Notes: generated by a model from the letters alone, not told the origin. 13,450 nt of DNA from Clostridiales bacterium UBA1248 (GCA_002308615.1 DBWC01000060.1:17820-31269); one strand, 5' to 3'; positions 1 to 7,678 are shown, counted from the first letter of the stretch. Program-made: numbers and translations.

Positions 1-21
1 AGGGAGTTTGTCTTCGCTCTG

Positions 22-44
22 ACGGGCGATCACAGATCGCCCGT
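22..44. terminator. GC-rich hairpin just downstream of the CotH-family gene, possible terminator
   Basis: A perfect 9-bp stem (ACGGGCGAT / ATCGCCCGT) closes a 5-nt loop five bases beyond the CotH stop codon. Its position fits a transcript end. On the minus strand, the direction of the CotH gene, no U-rich run follows the stem. On the plus strand the stem is followed by AAATTTATATTTT, so it could serve better as terminator for a convergent plus-strand gene lying left of the window, or act in both directions. The hairpin is seen directly; the terminator role is inferred. Confidence 0.45.
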
Positions 45-48
45 AAAT

Positions 49-3000
49 TTATATTTTAAGTCCGTATTCTCTTAAATCGGCGTCGGATAAATTGAACGTG
101 GATTTAAGATGCGTTATTATTTCCGTATCGCGCTCGCGGAGCCATTTCTCGACGGTCTCTATGTGCGATTCCCACCGCGACATTGACGACGGGGCGGACA
201 TCAGTATGCCCGAAACGTATCTGTCGTCGTTCTTGTTTCTGAAATTCCAGCGCTCGATGTGATACGGCATCTCCTCCGATATCTCGTTCGTAAGCTCACG
301 CAAAAGCGGCATGAGCCTGTCGGGATTCAGCGTATCGTTTAAAAGCTCGCAAAAGCGTGAAATGAATTTCTTTTTGAACGTACTGTTTCTTATGAGTCGC
401 TGTATTATTCCGTATATCTTCTTATCCTGCTTGAAAACGTAATCTCTCATTCTGTTTTCATGGCTTGACATACTCCAGTCAAAATCGTACGGGATCCAGC
501 GCCATTTTCCGTCCTCCGTGCGCTCGCGGTAGAACTTGATGTTGCCGGGGTCTGTGTTTGCAAAATAGATCTGCGATATCCAGTAATCTATGTAGTTGTC
601 TATATCTATCTGCGAGCATACGTACGCGTAATTGTCGCTGTCCGTCATGCTGTTGTTGGTAACGAATTTATACAGGGCGTTATAGTTTTCCGACGTGCCC
701 GACTGAACGATCGAGGAACCCTTCATCCTGTCAAGGTTATCCGGGTCCGCTCCCGTGTGGTTGGCTACGAATTCATCGGATATGCGCTCGCGCAGATCGT
801 ATATGCCCCAGTACTGTCCGTTGACGTAGCAGACTACCGGGCGGTAGTTCATTACCTCGCAGTTTATCTGACCGAGCAGAGCGCGGGCGATGAATGCGTC
901 GCGTATGTGCGAGCGGTTGGCGTCCTGACCGGCGCCGCGCAGTACGAGGTTTGAAAAGACGTTAATGTAATTATCTCCGAAGAACGGATAAACGACTTCT
1001 TTTATGCCGTATTTGTCTTTTAAGTTTATCGAAACGCTTTTCTGATCGTGTACGCGGCTGTACTGACCGAACGTCTTGATACCGGCGTTGAAACTCAATA
1101 CCTGCGTTCCGCTTTCGTCTATGTACGTGAAGTTTACGGGACGTTCCCAGCTTTGCCAGTAATTCGCTTTAGGCGCGTCCTTGAAGAAAAGGTTTTCCTT
1201 TTCATCGCCCCCGAGGCTCGGATCGTCGTATTTCATCGATTCGGTGTCGAAATTCGGTCCGTCCGCCCAGATGCCCGTTTTTTCCGAAAACAGATCGTCC
1301 GATTCCGCGTTTAAGAAAACGACAGGCATATTGTGCTTTCTGCCGACTATGAACGATACGCTCACGTCGTCAGACGGAAGAGAACCGCTCTTGTAAGCGC
1401 GTGCGCGCACAGTCATAGTTTGCGTAACGTTTATCGGAGAGCGGTAAAGCTGACCCGCCTGCGTGGGATACGAGCCGTCCGTCGTGTAGTAAACGAGACA
1501 GCCCTCCGGCGCGAGTATCGTCAGCGCCGTGCCCGCGTCAACGTATCCGCCCTCAAGTGAAAACGACGGGGAACCGACCGCCTTTGAATAAGTCACGCTG
1601 CTGTTCTGCGCGCCGGGCGTCACCGACGTAAAATAGAAAAGCGTGTCGTCATTGTCGGATGCTCTTCCTGCAGACGTCTTATCGAACAAAAGACTCGTTT
1701 CGACGTTGTCAACGACGTTTCCGCGGCTGTCGAACAAATAAATATCGTTTCTGTAACGGTTGAGTCCGAGATCTACGTATATCTTATCGGTTTTTGAATC
1801 GTAATTCGTCTCGTCTGCGAAATATATTATTCTGTATCCGCCCGCGGTGAGCTTGACGGTGGGAAGCCACACGGCTTTGTCAAAGGTGCTTTTGCCGATA
1901 TAAAGATCTGAAAGCACTATATCATCGCTTGACGGATTTTTTATCTCAACGTAATCGTAAAGCTTGTAATAATCGTACAATTCCCCCGACGAATACGTTT
2001 TTCCGTCAGGGGAGCTGTCAAGCGTTGCGTTGACCGCAACGACTTCGCTTATATACGCTGTTTTATACGCGGGGTATTTTGCGCTGTTTATATCTTCAAA
2101 GCCTTTAACGGTGTTCGCCGCGTTCTTTGTCGCACGCGGGAAGAACAGCCATTTGTCGGCGTTATCCGGATCTCTGCCGCAGGTCATATTCGATTCAAGA
2201 TCGTATACCTTGCAGGAATCGATCACGTCGCCGCGTCCGTTGTATATGCCGAGAGAGGTTTCTTTTCCGGATAAGGTGAATGACGCGTGGATCTCCGCGC
2301 CGTCATACTCCTTGTCCTTGCCCATCATGAATACCGTCATGTATCCGCCGGGGACGATCTTTATATCGGGAAAGCCCCATTTGTCAAATTCTGCTTCGTC
2401 GTCGGACAGATAAAGACCTTTGAGCGATACTTCGTTTTCTCCGAAGTTATATATCTCGACCCATGCGCCGTAATCGCCCTCGGAATCGGTAAAGGTGACG
2501 GTCTTCTTCGTAGTGTATTCGTTTATACGAATCGTGCTCACCGTCGCGTCGCTCAGATTGAGCGGCTCGTCGCTTGACTGCTTGTTTACGTACTGAGCCG
2601 TCACGTTCTTTTCGCCGGGCGTAGGCTCCGCCAGAAGGACGGTACTGCCGTCGTCGATCGGTCCGGCTGAAATATCCGTCGGCATCTCGGGAAGCGTTAT
2701 CCTGCCTATCTCCGATCCGCTCTGAGTAAGAAGCGATACCGTCTCTCCCGCCTTGCTCAGCTTGAAAGGAAGGTGAAGCGATCTTGTGCTCTCGTTATAC
2801 ACGTTTCTGCCGGACGCCCATACGACCAGATATTCGCCCGCGCCTAATTTTATGTCGGGAAGTATACCCTTGGTCTTGTTATCCGGCGAATCAGTTATAA
2901 GATAATTTTTAAGCGATATTTCGGATGAGCCGTCGTTATATAACTCTATCCAGTCGCTGTATTCTCCGTAATCGTCCGCTATAGTCGTTTTGTTTGACGC

Positions 3001-3207
3001 CATGGCTTCCGTCAGCATCAGCCCGCCCTTGTTGGGCTTGACTATAACGTCTATCGCCGGCACCGTGTCAGAGGAGCCTGACGTCGTCGCATCCGGCTTT
3101 GTTTCGTTAGGCTTTTCGGTATCCGTCGTATCGTTTGAAAAAGTTTCGCATCCGACGGCGGCGAAAAGCATTACGGCGACAAGAAAAAGTGAAATGATTT
3201 TTTTCAT
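49..3207 (-). CDS. CotH kinase family lipoprotein with three lamin-tail domains and a chitobiase-like domain
   Basis: This is a predicted secreted, membrane-anchored lipoprotein of 1052 residues. It starts with a basic-hydrophobic signal peptide ending in a lipobox (AVGC, Cys20), followed by a Thr/Asp/Ser-rich linker to about residue 58. Three lamin-tail (LTD) beta-sandwich domains follow (about 63-195, 225-365, 383-535), each with the ExN/WIELYN-type strand; the first and third end in TPG..N. A CHB_HEX_C-type domain (about 548-622, with YYTTDGSYPT) precedes the CotH domain (about 625-1000), which carries the LRGAGQD..RSHIRDAF segment and the acidic YDFDWS motif (907-912). CotH proteins are atypical protein kinases, first described in spore coat assembly. 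The ATG at 3207 is chosen because GAGG lies 6 nt before it; the ATG at 3213 abuts the GAGG with no spacing. It is the last gene of an operon with a DUF4956 and a VTC protein. The substrate is unknown. Confidence 0.93.
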   Translation of the reverse strand: MKKIISLFLVAVMLFAAVGCETFSNDTTDTEKPNETKPDATTSGSSDTVPAIDVIVKPNKGGLMLTEAMASNKTTIADDYGEYSDWIELYNDGSSEISLKNYLITDSPDNKTKGILPDIKLGAGEYLVVWASGRNVYNESTRSLHLPFKLSKAGETVSLLTQSGSEIGRITLPEMPTDISAGPIDDGSTVLLAEPTPGEKNVTAQYVNKQSSDEPLNLSDATVSTIRINEYTTKKTVTFTDSEGDYGAWVEIYNFGENEVSLKGLYLSDDEAEFDKWGFPDIKIVPGGYMTVFMMGKDKEYDGAEIHASFTLSGKETSLGIYNGRGDVIDSCKVYDLESNMTCGRDPDNADKWLFFPRATKNAANTVKGFEDINSAKYPAYKTAYISEVVAVNATLDSSPDGKTYSSGELYDYYKLYDYVEIKNPSSDDIVLSDLYIGKSTFDKAVWLPTVKLTAGGYRIIYFADETNYDSKTDKIYVDLGLNRYRNDIYLFDSRGNVVDNVETSLLFDKTSAGRASDNDDTLFYFTSVTPGAQNSSVTYSKAVGSPSFSLEGGYVDAGTALTILAPEGCLVYYTTDGSYPTQAGQLYRSPINVTQTMTVRARAYKSGSLPSDDVSVSFIVGRKHNMPVVFLNAESDDLFSEKTGIWADGPNFDTESMKYDDPSLGGDEKENLFFKDAPKANYWQSWERPVNFTYIDESGTQVLSFNAGIKTFGQYSRVHDQKSVSINLKDKYGIKEVVYPFFGDNYINVFSNLVLRGAGQDANRSHIRDAFIARALLGQINCEVMNYRPVVCYVNGQYWGIYDLRERISDEFVANHTGADPDNLDRMKGSSIVQSGTSENYNALYKFVTNNSMTDSDNYAYVCSQIDIDNYIDYWISQIYFANTDPGNIKFYRERTEDGKWRWIPYDFDWSMSSHENRMRDYVFKQDKKIYGIIQRLIRNSTFKKKFISRFCELLNDTLNPDRLMPLLRELTNEISEEMPYHIERWNFRNKNDDRYVSGILMSAPSSMSRWESHIETVEKWLRERDTEIITHLKSTFNLSDADLREYGLKI

Positions 3208-3213
3208 GTTCAT

Positions 3214-3217
3214 CCTC
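3214..3217 (-). promoter_or_regulatory. Ribosome binding site deciding the CotH-family start
   Basis: GAGG (within AAGAGG on the minus strand) lies 6 nt before the ATG at 3207 and directly touches the ATG at 3213. The spacing supports the inner ATG, which shortens the protein by two residues and puts Lys-Lys at the very start of the signal peptide. Confidence 0.6.
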
Positions 3218-3222
3218 TTATA

Positions 3223-3903
3223 TCAGATATATTCGCCCGTGTTTTTGACCAGGGTAACGGAAGATACGCCGGGGTACGCGTTAAGCTTGTTCAAAAACTT
3301 TGTCGATCCGGCTATGAGCGTTACTTCCATTGATAATTCCACGGTGTTCTCCACAAGCGCTTTGGATTTGAGCTTTGAGCGTTTTGTGGATTTTTCTATA
3401 TATTTTACTACCGGTTCCTCATCCTCCGGGTTTACGTTAACCATAAGTATGTAAGAATCGGCGGCGGAGGGCAGACGCGACGCAACGATGAGTATAACGC
3501 CGACTATCACGGCGCCGATAGCCGCGAGACCGAGCAGCTGCGCGCCGCACATAATGCCCGCGCATATCGCGTAGTACAAGAACACTATGTCAAGCGGATC
3601 TTTTATCGCCGTTCTGAAACGGATGATAGACAGAGCGCCGACCATGCCGAGCGATAAAACGACGTTTGAAGTAATGGTAAGCAGGATAAGCGTCGTTATA
3701 ACGTTCATCGCAAGAAGCGAAACGCAGAACGCGCGTGAAAATAACACGCCTCTGTATGAGATCCTGTAAACCACGCAGATAAGCAAGCCTATAAGTATGG
3801 ATACGACCATCGTAAGTATGAATTTACCTATTGTAAGGTCGCTGGTGAAATTTTCAATAAAACTGTTTTTGAAAACGTCTGAAAACGAAGTCAGTGATTG
3901 CAT
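3223..3903 (-). CDS. DUF4956 family multi-pass membrane protein
   Basis: This 226-residue protein matches the DUF4956 family by its hallmark segment GMVGALSIIRFRTAIKDP (about 86-103), followed by a hydrophobic stretch. Membrane segments are seen at about 25-46, 56-78 and 105-141 (long enough for two passes), giving roughly four helices. A soluble C-terminal part of about 80 residues (from 148) alternates beta and helix and ends in a YPGVSSVTLV strand; this looks like an ACT/ferredoxin-like fold, which is an inference. AAAGGA precedes the ATG. It begins 17 nt after the VTC polymerase stop and ends 9 nt before the CotH gene at that gene's outer ATG, so it is the middle gene of a three-gene operon. 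No biochemical function is established to my knowledge. Its position suggests that it anchors or forms a conduit for the VTC polymerase. Confidence 0.9.
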   Translation of the reverse strand: MQSLTSFSDVFKNSFIENFTSDLTIGKFILTMVVSILIGLLICVVYRISYRGVLFSRAFCVSLLAMNVITTLILLTITSNVVLSLGMVGALSIIRFRTAIKDPLDIVFLYYAICAGIMCGAQLLGLAAIGAVIVGVILIVASRLPSAADSYILMVNVNPEDEEPVVKYIEKSTKRSKLKSKALVENTVELSMEVTLIAGSTKFLNKLNAYPGVSSVTLVKNTGEYI

Positions 3904-3920
3904 TGCTTTTATATCCTTTC

Positions 3921-4625
3921 TTACATATATGTTCTTCCGTAAACGTATTTGGAGCAGGAGCTTTGCATAACAGAAGCGTCCGGCAGAAGATTTCTTATAA
4001 AATCGGGCAGGAAATGGTCGTATTTTACCTCAAGCACCACCCAGCAGGGAGGAACGGTGTATACGAGCGAGCCGCTGTCCAAAAACATATCGACTCCGGC
4101 GCCGCTGCCCTTGATGTTCATATCGAGCGTTATGCGAACGTTTGAAATATTTGAAACGAACGCGCGACGCGTGTATTCCACAACGGTCTTCGGACGGTAG
4201 CCTTCAACGTTTATCATGTGGTAGAATTCGTGCGCTAAAGGCGAATCTATCTTCAGCAGACTTTCGCCGCGCTTATACATTATATCGTCGTATATCTGCC
4301 TGTCTATACGTACAGATTCTTTTTTGCCGAGAGGACCGCGTTTCGTCTTTTTTTCAAGCGAAATGAACGAATCGCTGTGGTTATACGCTCTTATCCTGTA
4401 TTTTTTTCTTTTTAGTAATCCGGCTGCGGTCCCTTCGAGCGCTTTGTTCTCCGGCGTGTCAAAGTAAACGCTCGATATAAGATACTTTCCGCCCGGCATA
4501 CTGTATTTATCAAACGGCAGGACCTTAGACAGCCTGTCCGTCAGCTCTGTAGCCTGTGTCAGAGTTATGTAATATTTTTGTTCGTGACGGTAATCGGTCG
4601 ACGAATCTTCCATTAAACGATCCAA
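3921..4625 (-). CDS. VTC-domain polyphosphate polymerase
   Basis: This 234-residue soluble protein is essentially a single VTC domain, the tunnel-shaped fold that in yeast Vtc4 makes polyphosphate from ATP. Visible signatures in order are RHEQKYYI near the N-terminus, SVYFDT, KYRIRAY, ISLEKKTKRGP (basic residues that line the tunnel), VVEYTRRAF, RITLDMNI, the metal-site strand VVLEVKYD, and a C-terminal SSCSKYVYGR. The basic and acidic active-site residues appear intact, so it should be catalytic. It has no membrane segment; the next gene supplies one (DUF4956). The start is TTG at 4625, placed 7 nt after a perfect AGGAGG; the first internal ATG (4613) would be 19 nt away. It is the first gene of the operon with DUF4956 and CotH, and a promoter lies just upstream. 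Confidence 0.93.
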   Translation of the reverse strand: MDRLMEDSSTDYRHEQKYYITLTQATELTDRLSKVLPFDKYSMPGGKYLISSVYFDTPENKALEGTAAGLLKRKKYRIRAYNHSDSFISLEKKTKRGPLGKKESVRIDRQIYDDIMYKRGESLLKIDSPLAHEFYHMINVEGYRPKTVVEYTRRAFVSNISNVRITLDMNIKGSGAGVDMFLDSGSLVYTVPPCWVVLEVKYDHFLPDFIRNLLPDASVMQSSCSKYVYGRTYM

Positions 4626-4632
4626 GACCCCA

Positions 4633-4638
4633 CCTCCT
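4633..4638 (-). promoter_or_regulatory. Consensus ribosome binding site for the VTC gene (TTG start)
   Basis: AAAGGAGGTG on the minus strand contains a perfect AGGAGG, 7 nt before the TTG at 4625. The near-full anti-Shine-Dalgarno match offsets the weak start codon and decides the start. It lies only a few bases after the predicted transcription start. Confidence 0.8.
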
Positions 4639-4646
4639 TTTATTAA

Positions 4647-4675
4647 AATATATCATAATATAAAAACCATATCAA
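4647..4675 (-). promoter_or_regulatory. Sigma-A-type promoter for the VTC-DUF4956-CotH operon
   Basis: On the minus strand, TTGATA (4675-4670) is followed by an exact 17-nt spacer and TATATT (4652-4647), with an extended -10 TGA directly before it. Transcription would start near 4640, giving a leader of about 15 nt that holds just the ribosome site. There is no GC-rich hairpin between the upstream S11-family gene and this promoter, so read-through from the upstream operon may add to expression. Confidence 0.7.
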
Positions 4676-4692
4676 GTTATATTTGTAAAAAC

Positions 4693-6084
4693 TTATTTTA
4701 ACCGCTTTCTTTTCTTCTTCTGTCCTTCTATTATCGATTTGATGATTATAAAAATGAACAGGAATACGAAAAACGATATGAAGGAAGCGATGACCACGGG
4801 TTTTTTTACGAATTTTTCAACCGCGTCAAGCGTATATAATATCCTGCTCTGCGCAACGGATACCGTCGTCACCAAAGGAACGCGGCATACCTCGGCTTCG
4901 TTATATATAACTATTATATCGCCGGCTTTGACGCCCTGCGCTACCGGCGCGTCGATAGTATCCTCCGGTACGATGGTCTTAAACGTTATCTCCTTGCTTA
5001 TGTCCGTGTTTACGGGCAGATACATCGATACCGTCTTCTCCGGCACGAGCGTCACAACGTCCGTGCTGCTGCTGAAGCGGACGTTTACCTGCGTCATTAT
5101 GACGCCTTTTTTCAGCACGTCCATATATTTGAAGCCGGTCCTTGCGTATTCAAGCAGCTTTATCGCGTCCGTGTATACGACCTGCGTGCCGTCGTCTTCC
5201 GTATAGCCGCCCATAAGGACCGTGAAATAGCGTTTGCCGTCGTATTCAGCGCTTACGAGCAGGCACTCGCCCATCTCCTCGGTCGAGCCGTAATTCATGC
5301 CCGTAACGCCCAAAGTCTTGTATCTCGCCGTCTGATACGTGCTTATAAGATAGTTTCTCGATAACACTATGCGGCTCTTGGTCGATCCGTTTTTTTCTAT
5401 AACGAGCCTTCCCGTGGACGTCATTTCAAGAAATCCCGGTATGCCCGCCGCGTGTACCGCGATTTTTATTATATCGGACAGTACCGTTTTCGCGCCGGTG
5501 GCGTGCAGACCGGTCACGTTTTTATAGACCGTGTTTTCACAGCCGAGCTCCGCCGCGCGCTTTGTCATAAGTGAAGTGAATTCCTCAAGATCGTCGCCGT
5601 TATTGTCCGTATCCTGCATATAGTAGTGCGCGAGTATGGTCGAAACGTCGTTTGCGCCGTGCATCAGAAGTATGGTCAGAAGCTGGCGGATCGTCAAAAC
5701 CTCGCCCTCTTCGAGATATACGGAAAGTCCCTCTTTGTCCTCAAGCAGCTTGTTCGTAATCGTGACCTGTGTGTCGAGTTTGTCCCCGAATTTTTCAAAT
5801 ATCATTATACCGACCATCGTTTTGGTGGTGGATGCCGGTTCAAGCAGCTCGTCCGCTCGTTTTGCAAACAGGAATCTGTCGTCGTATTCGCTGTATAAAA
5901 GCGCGTTCCTGCAGTCCACGGTCATATTTTCGTCTTCCGGTATAACGTAGTCCGTAGGTATTATTTTATCGTTAACTGCGTCTGTTTCGGCCGCTTCCGT
6001 GCCTTCGGCGTATGCCGCCGCGCACAGAGCGGGGAACAGGAACAAAACGCATAATATTATACAAATATTTTTTTTAAAGCTCAT
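4693..6084 (-). CDS. D-alanyl-D-alanine carboxypeptidase family protein (peptidase S11), degenerate active site
   Basis: This 463-residue protein has a signal peptide (about 1-26), an S11 penicillin-binding domain (about 40-310), a beta-rich PBP5 C-terminal-like domain (about 325-415), and one true membrane helix (about 429-452) followed by a basic tail. Family members trim the terminal D-Ala from peptidoglycan stem peptides outside the cell. The nucleophile motif SxxK is intact (STTK, 85-88, in a typical EPASTTK context). At the SxN position I read GAN (143-145). An ungapped match of GMNYGSTEEMGECL to the usual GIKTGYTxxAGYCL puts NYG (264-266) where KTG should be. The fold is clear but catalysis is doubtful. 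It overlaps the ribF stop by 4 nt (ATGA), with AAAGGA 6 nt upstream. Confidence 0.9.
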   Translation of the reverse strand: MSFKKNICIILCVLFLFPALCAAAYAEGTEAAETDAVNDKIIPTDYVIPEDENMTVDCRNALLYSEYDDRFLFAKRADELLEPASTTKTMVGIMIFEKFGDKLDTQVTITNKLLEDKEGLSVYLEEGEVLTIRQLLTILLMHGANDVSTILAHYYMQDTDNNGDDLEEFTSLMTKRAAELGCENTVYKNVTGLHATGAKTVLSDIIKIAVHAAGIPGFLEMTSTGRLVIEKNGSTKSRIVLSRNYLISTYQTARYKTLGVTGMNYGSTEEMGECLLVSAEYDGKRYFTVLMGGYTEDDGTQVVYTDAIKLLEYARTGFKYMDVLKKGVIMTQVNVRFSSSTDVVTLVPEKTVSMYLPVNTDISKEITFKTIVPEDTIDAPVAQGVKAGDIIVIYNEAEVCRVPLVTTVSVAQSRILYTLDAVEKFVKKPVVIASFISFFVFLFIFIIIKSIIEGQKKKRKRLK

Positions 6085-6977
6085 TTCATTTCCTTTACTT
6101 TTTCTGTATCTGCCGCTATCTGTGACTTCAGCTCTTCAAGAGAGCCGAATCTGCGCTCGTCGCGGATGAAATCCGTGAAATAAAACGTCATGCTGCGGCC
6201 GTACAGATCGCCGTCGTAATCTATTATATACGATTCACAGTATACGTGATCCGAGCCTACGGTCGGTTTTACGCCTACGTTGCTCACGGCTTTGTATTTT
6301 ACGCCGTCGATATACGTTTCGCACGCGTAGACGCCATAGCGGAGCGGCGAAAGACTTTCGGGATACCTCTGATTTACCGTCGGAAATCCGAGACCGGTGC
6401 CGATCCCGTTTCCGTGTATGACCGGCAGCTCTATTGAAAACGGACGTCCGAGCATTGCGTCGGACAGCTTTATATCCCCGCGGTAGAGAGCCTTTTTTAT
6501 CTCCGTCGAGCTCACGGGTATTCCGTTTACGCATACCCGATCCACTATTATGCCGCCACCGCCGTATTTCTGCATGAGTTTTATAAGATCGAATGCGTCT
6601 GAGCGCGCGTTTTTGCCGAATCTGAAGTTATAGCCGCAAACGGCGTATGCCGCGCCGCATTTATCTATAAGCACGTTTTTAACAAAGTCCTCCGCGCTCA
6701 TATCGCGTACGTCGTCAAACTCGCAGGTAAACACGGTTTTCACGCCGAGCTGTCGGAAAAGATCTATGCGTTTCTGCGGCGGGATTATATACTTTGCCGC
6801 CGGTTTAGGCGCGTAATCCTCAAACGTCCAGACTGCCGGGGCTGATCCCGTCGCTGACGCGATACCGACGGCTTTTTTTATAAGCGCGGCGTGACCGATA
6901 TGCACCCCGTCAAAGCTGCCGAGGACTACCGCGGTTTTATTTGATCTTATTTTATCTGTAAGGTATAACGTGTTCAT
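6081..6977 (-). CDS. ribF: Bifunctional riboflavin kinase / FMN adenylyltransferase
   Basis: RibF converts riboflavin to FMN and then FAD in the cytoplasm. The 298-residue length is normal. The N-terminal nucleotidyltransferase domain (about 1-165) shows GSFDGVHIGH (20-29), CGYNFRFG (about 114-121) and PVSSTEIKKAL (about 154-164). The usual SSTxIR arginine is lysine here, a mild change. The C-terminal kinase domain (about 177-298) has the glycine-rich HGNGIGTGLGFPTVN segment (188-202) and YGVYA. The usual GRGR of the glycine loop reads GIGT, though LGFPT is kept. The ATG shares one base with the rsmG stop (TAATG), and the end overlaps the downstream S11-family gene by 4 nt, so translation is coupled on both sides. 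Confidence 0.96.
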   Translation of the reverse strand: MNTLYLTDKIRSNKTAVVLGSFDGVHIGHAALIKKAVGIASATGSAPAVWTFEDYAPKPAAKYIIPPQKRIDLFRQLGVKTVFTCEFDDVRDMSAEDFVKNVLIDKCGAAYAVCGYNFRFGKNARSDAFDLIKLMQKYGGGGIIVDRVCVNGIPVSSTEIKKALYRGDIKLSDAMLGRPFSIELPVIHGNGIGTGLGFPTVNQRYPESLSPLRYGVYACETYIDGVKYKAVSNVGVKPTVGSDHVYCESYIIDYDGDLYGRSMTFYFTDFIRDERRFGSLEELKSQIAADTEKVKEMK

Positions 6978-7678
6978 TATAACGGATGCGACCTTATTAT
7001 CGGATATTTTCTCGGGTACTGAGTCGGAGTGTGTTTTGTCTTTTTAAATACTATTATACATCTTTCAGCCGTCTCGTTTTCACAGAAGAGCTCGTATTCA
7101 ACGGATTTTTCGTGTACCGCGCCGGTTTGCTTTGCGGCGTTCAGAGCCGTATCGAACTCTTTTGCGTCTGTTTTCATGGCGTAAAATCCGCCGCCGACTT
7201 TTACGTAAGGTATGCACAGCTCGCATAACACTGGCAAGGAAGCGACGGCGCGCGCGGTTACGGCGTCAAAGCTCTCGCGCAGTCCGTCATGGCAAAGCTC
7301 TTCCGCACGGCCGTTTAAAACGGATATGTTTTTAAGCCCGAGTCTTTCTTTTACATACAGTATGAAATCGAGCTTCTTTTTTGTTGAATCCATTGCAAAA
7401 ACGCTTATACCGCCGTTCAAAATCGCGACCGGCAGAGAGGGGAAGCCTCCGCCGCAGCCGACGTCAAGCAGTGTTTTACAGCCGGATATATGCGGCAGAA
7501 GAGCCGCGCTGTCCGCAATATGCTTTGCGTAAACGTCGCCGGGAGTATTTAACGAGGTGAGATTTACTTTTTTATTATATTCAAGCAAAAGGTCGCAGAG
7601 AATAAGAAGTTTTTTTTCTTTTTCCGCGTCAAGAAATCCGGAAAGCCCGTTTTGCTCAAAAATATCTCTTAACGTCAT
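6977..7678 (-). CDS. rsmG: 16S rRNA (guanine-527-N7)-methyltransferase RsmG
   Basis: RsmG uses S-adenosylmethionine to methylate N7 of G527 of 16S rRNA. Supporting features are the length (233 residues), the N-terminal helical part with YNKKVNLTS (34-42), the AKHIADSAAL segment, the SAM-binding loop LLDVGCGGGFP (70-80), and AVTARAVASLPVLCELC, typical of the family. The C-terminus keeps TPTQYPRK and a final PL, but the usual AGTP between them is replaced by YPIIRSH. The gene overlaps the upstream ATPase gene by 4 nt (ATGA) and touches ribF. Its place between a DNA-repair-like pair and ribF differs from the common placement near mnmG and parAB. Confidence 0.95.
   Translation of the reverse strand: MTLRDIFEQNGLSGFLDAEKEKKLLILCDLLLEYNKKVNLTSLNTPGDVYAKHIADSAALLPHISGCKTLLDVGCGGGFPSLPVAILNGGISVFAMDSTKKKLDFILYVKERLGLKNISVLNGRAEELCHDGLRESFDAVTARAVASLPVLCELCIPYVKVGGGFYAMKTDAKEFDTALNAAKQTGAVHEKSVEYELFCENETAERCIIVFKKTKHTPTQYPRKYPIIRSHPL

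Noticed and set aside
3208..3213. Upstream ATG of the CotH-family gene at 3213
   Set aside because: It touches the GAGG ribosome site with no spacing; the ATG at 3207 has a 6-nt spacer and a better signal-peptide start.
4647..4700. Hairpin terminator after the S11-family gene
   Set aside because: Only a 5-bp A/T-rich pairing with a long loop is possible and there is no following U-run tied to it.
4739..5206. A 155-codon plus-strand open frame opposite the S11-family gene
   Set aside because: Ser/Thr-rich composition reflects the complementary codons of the real gene; no start signal or motif.
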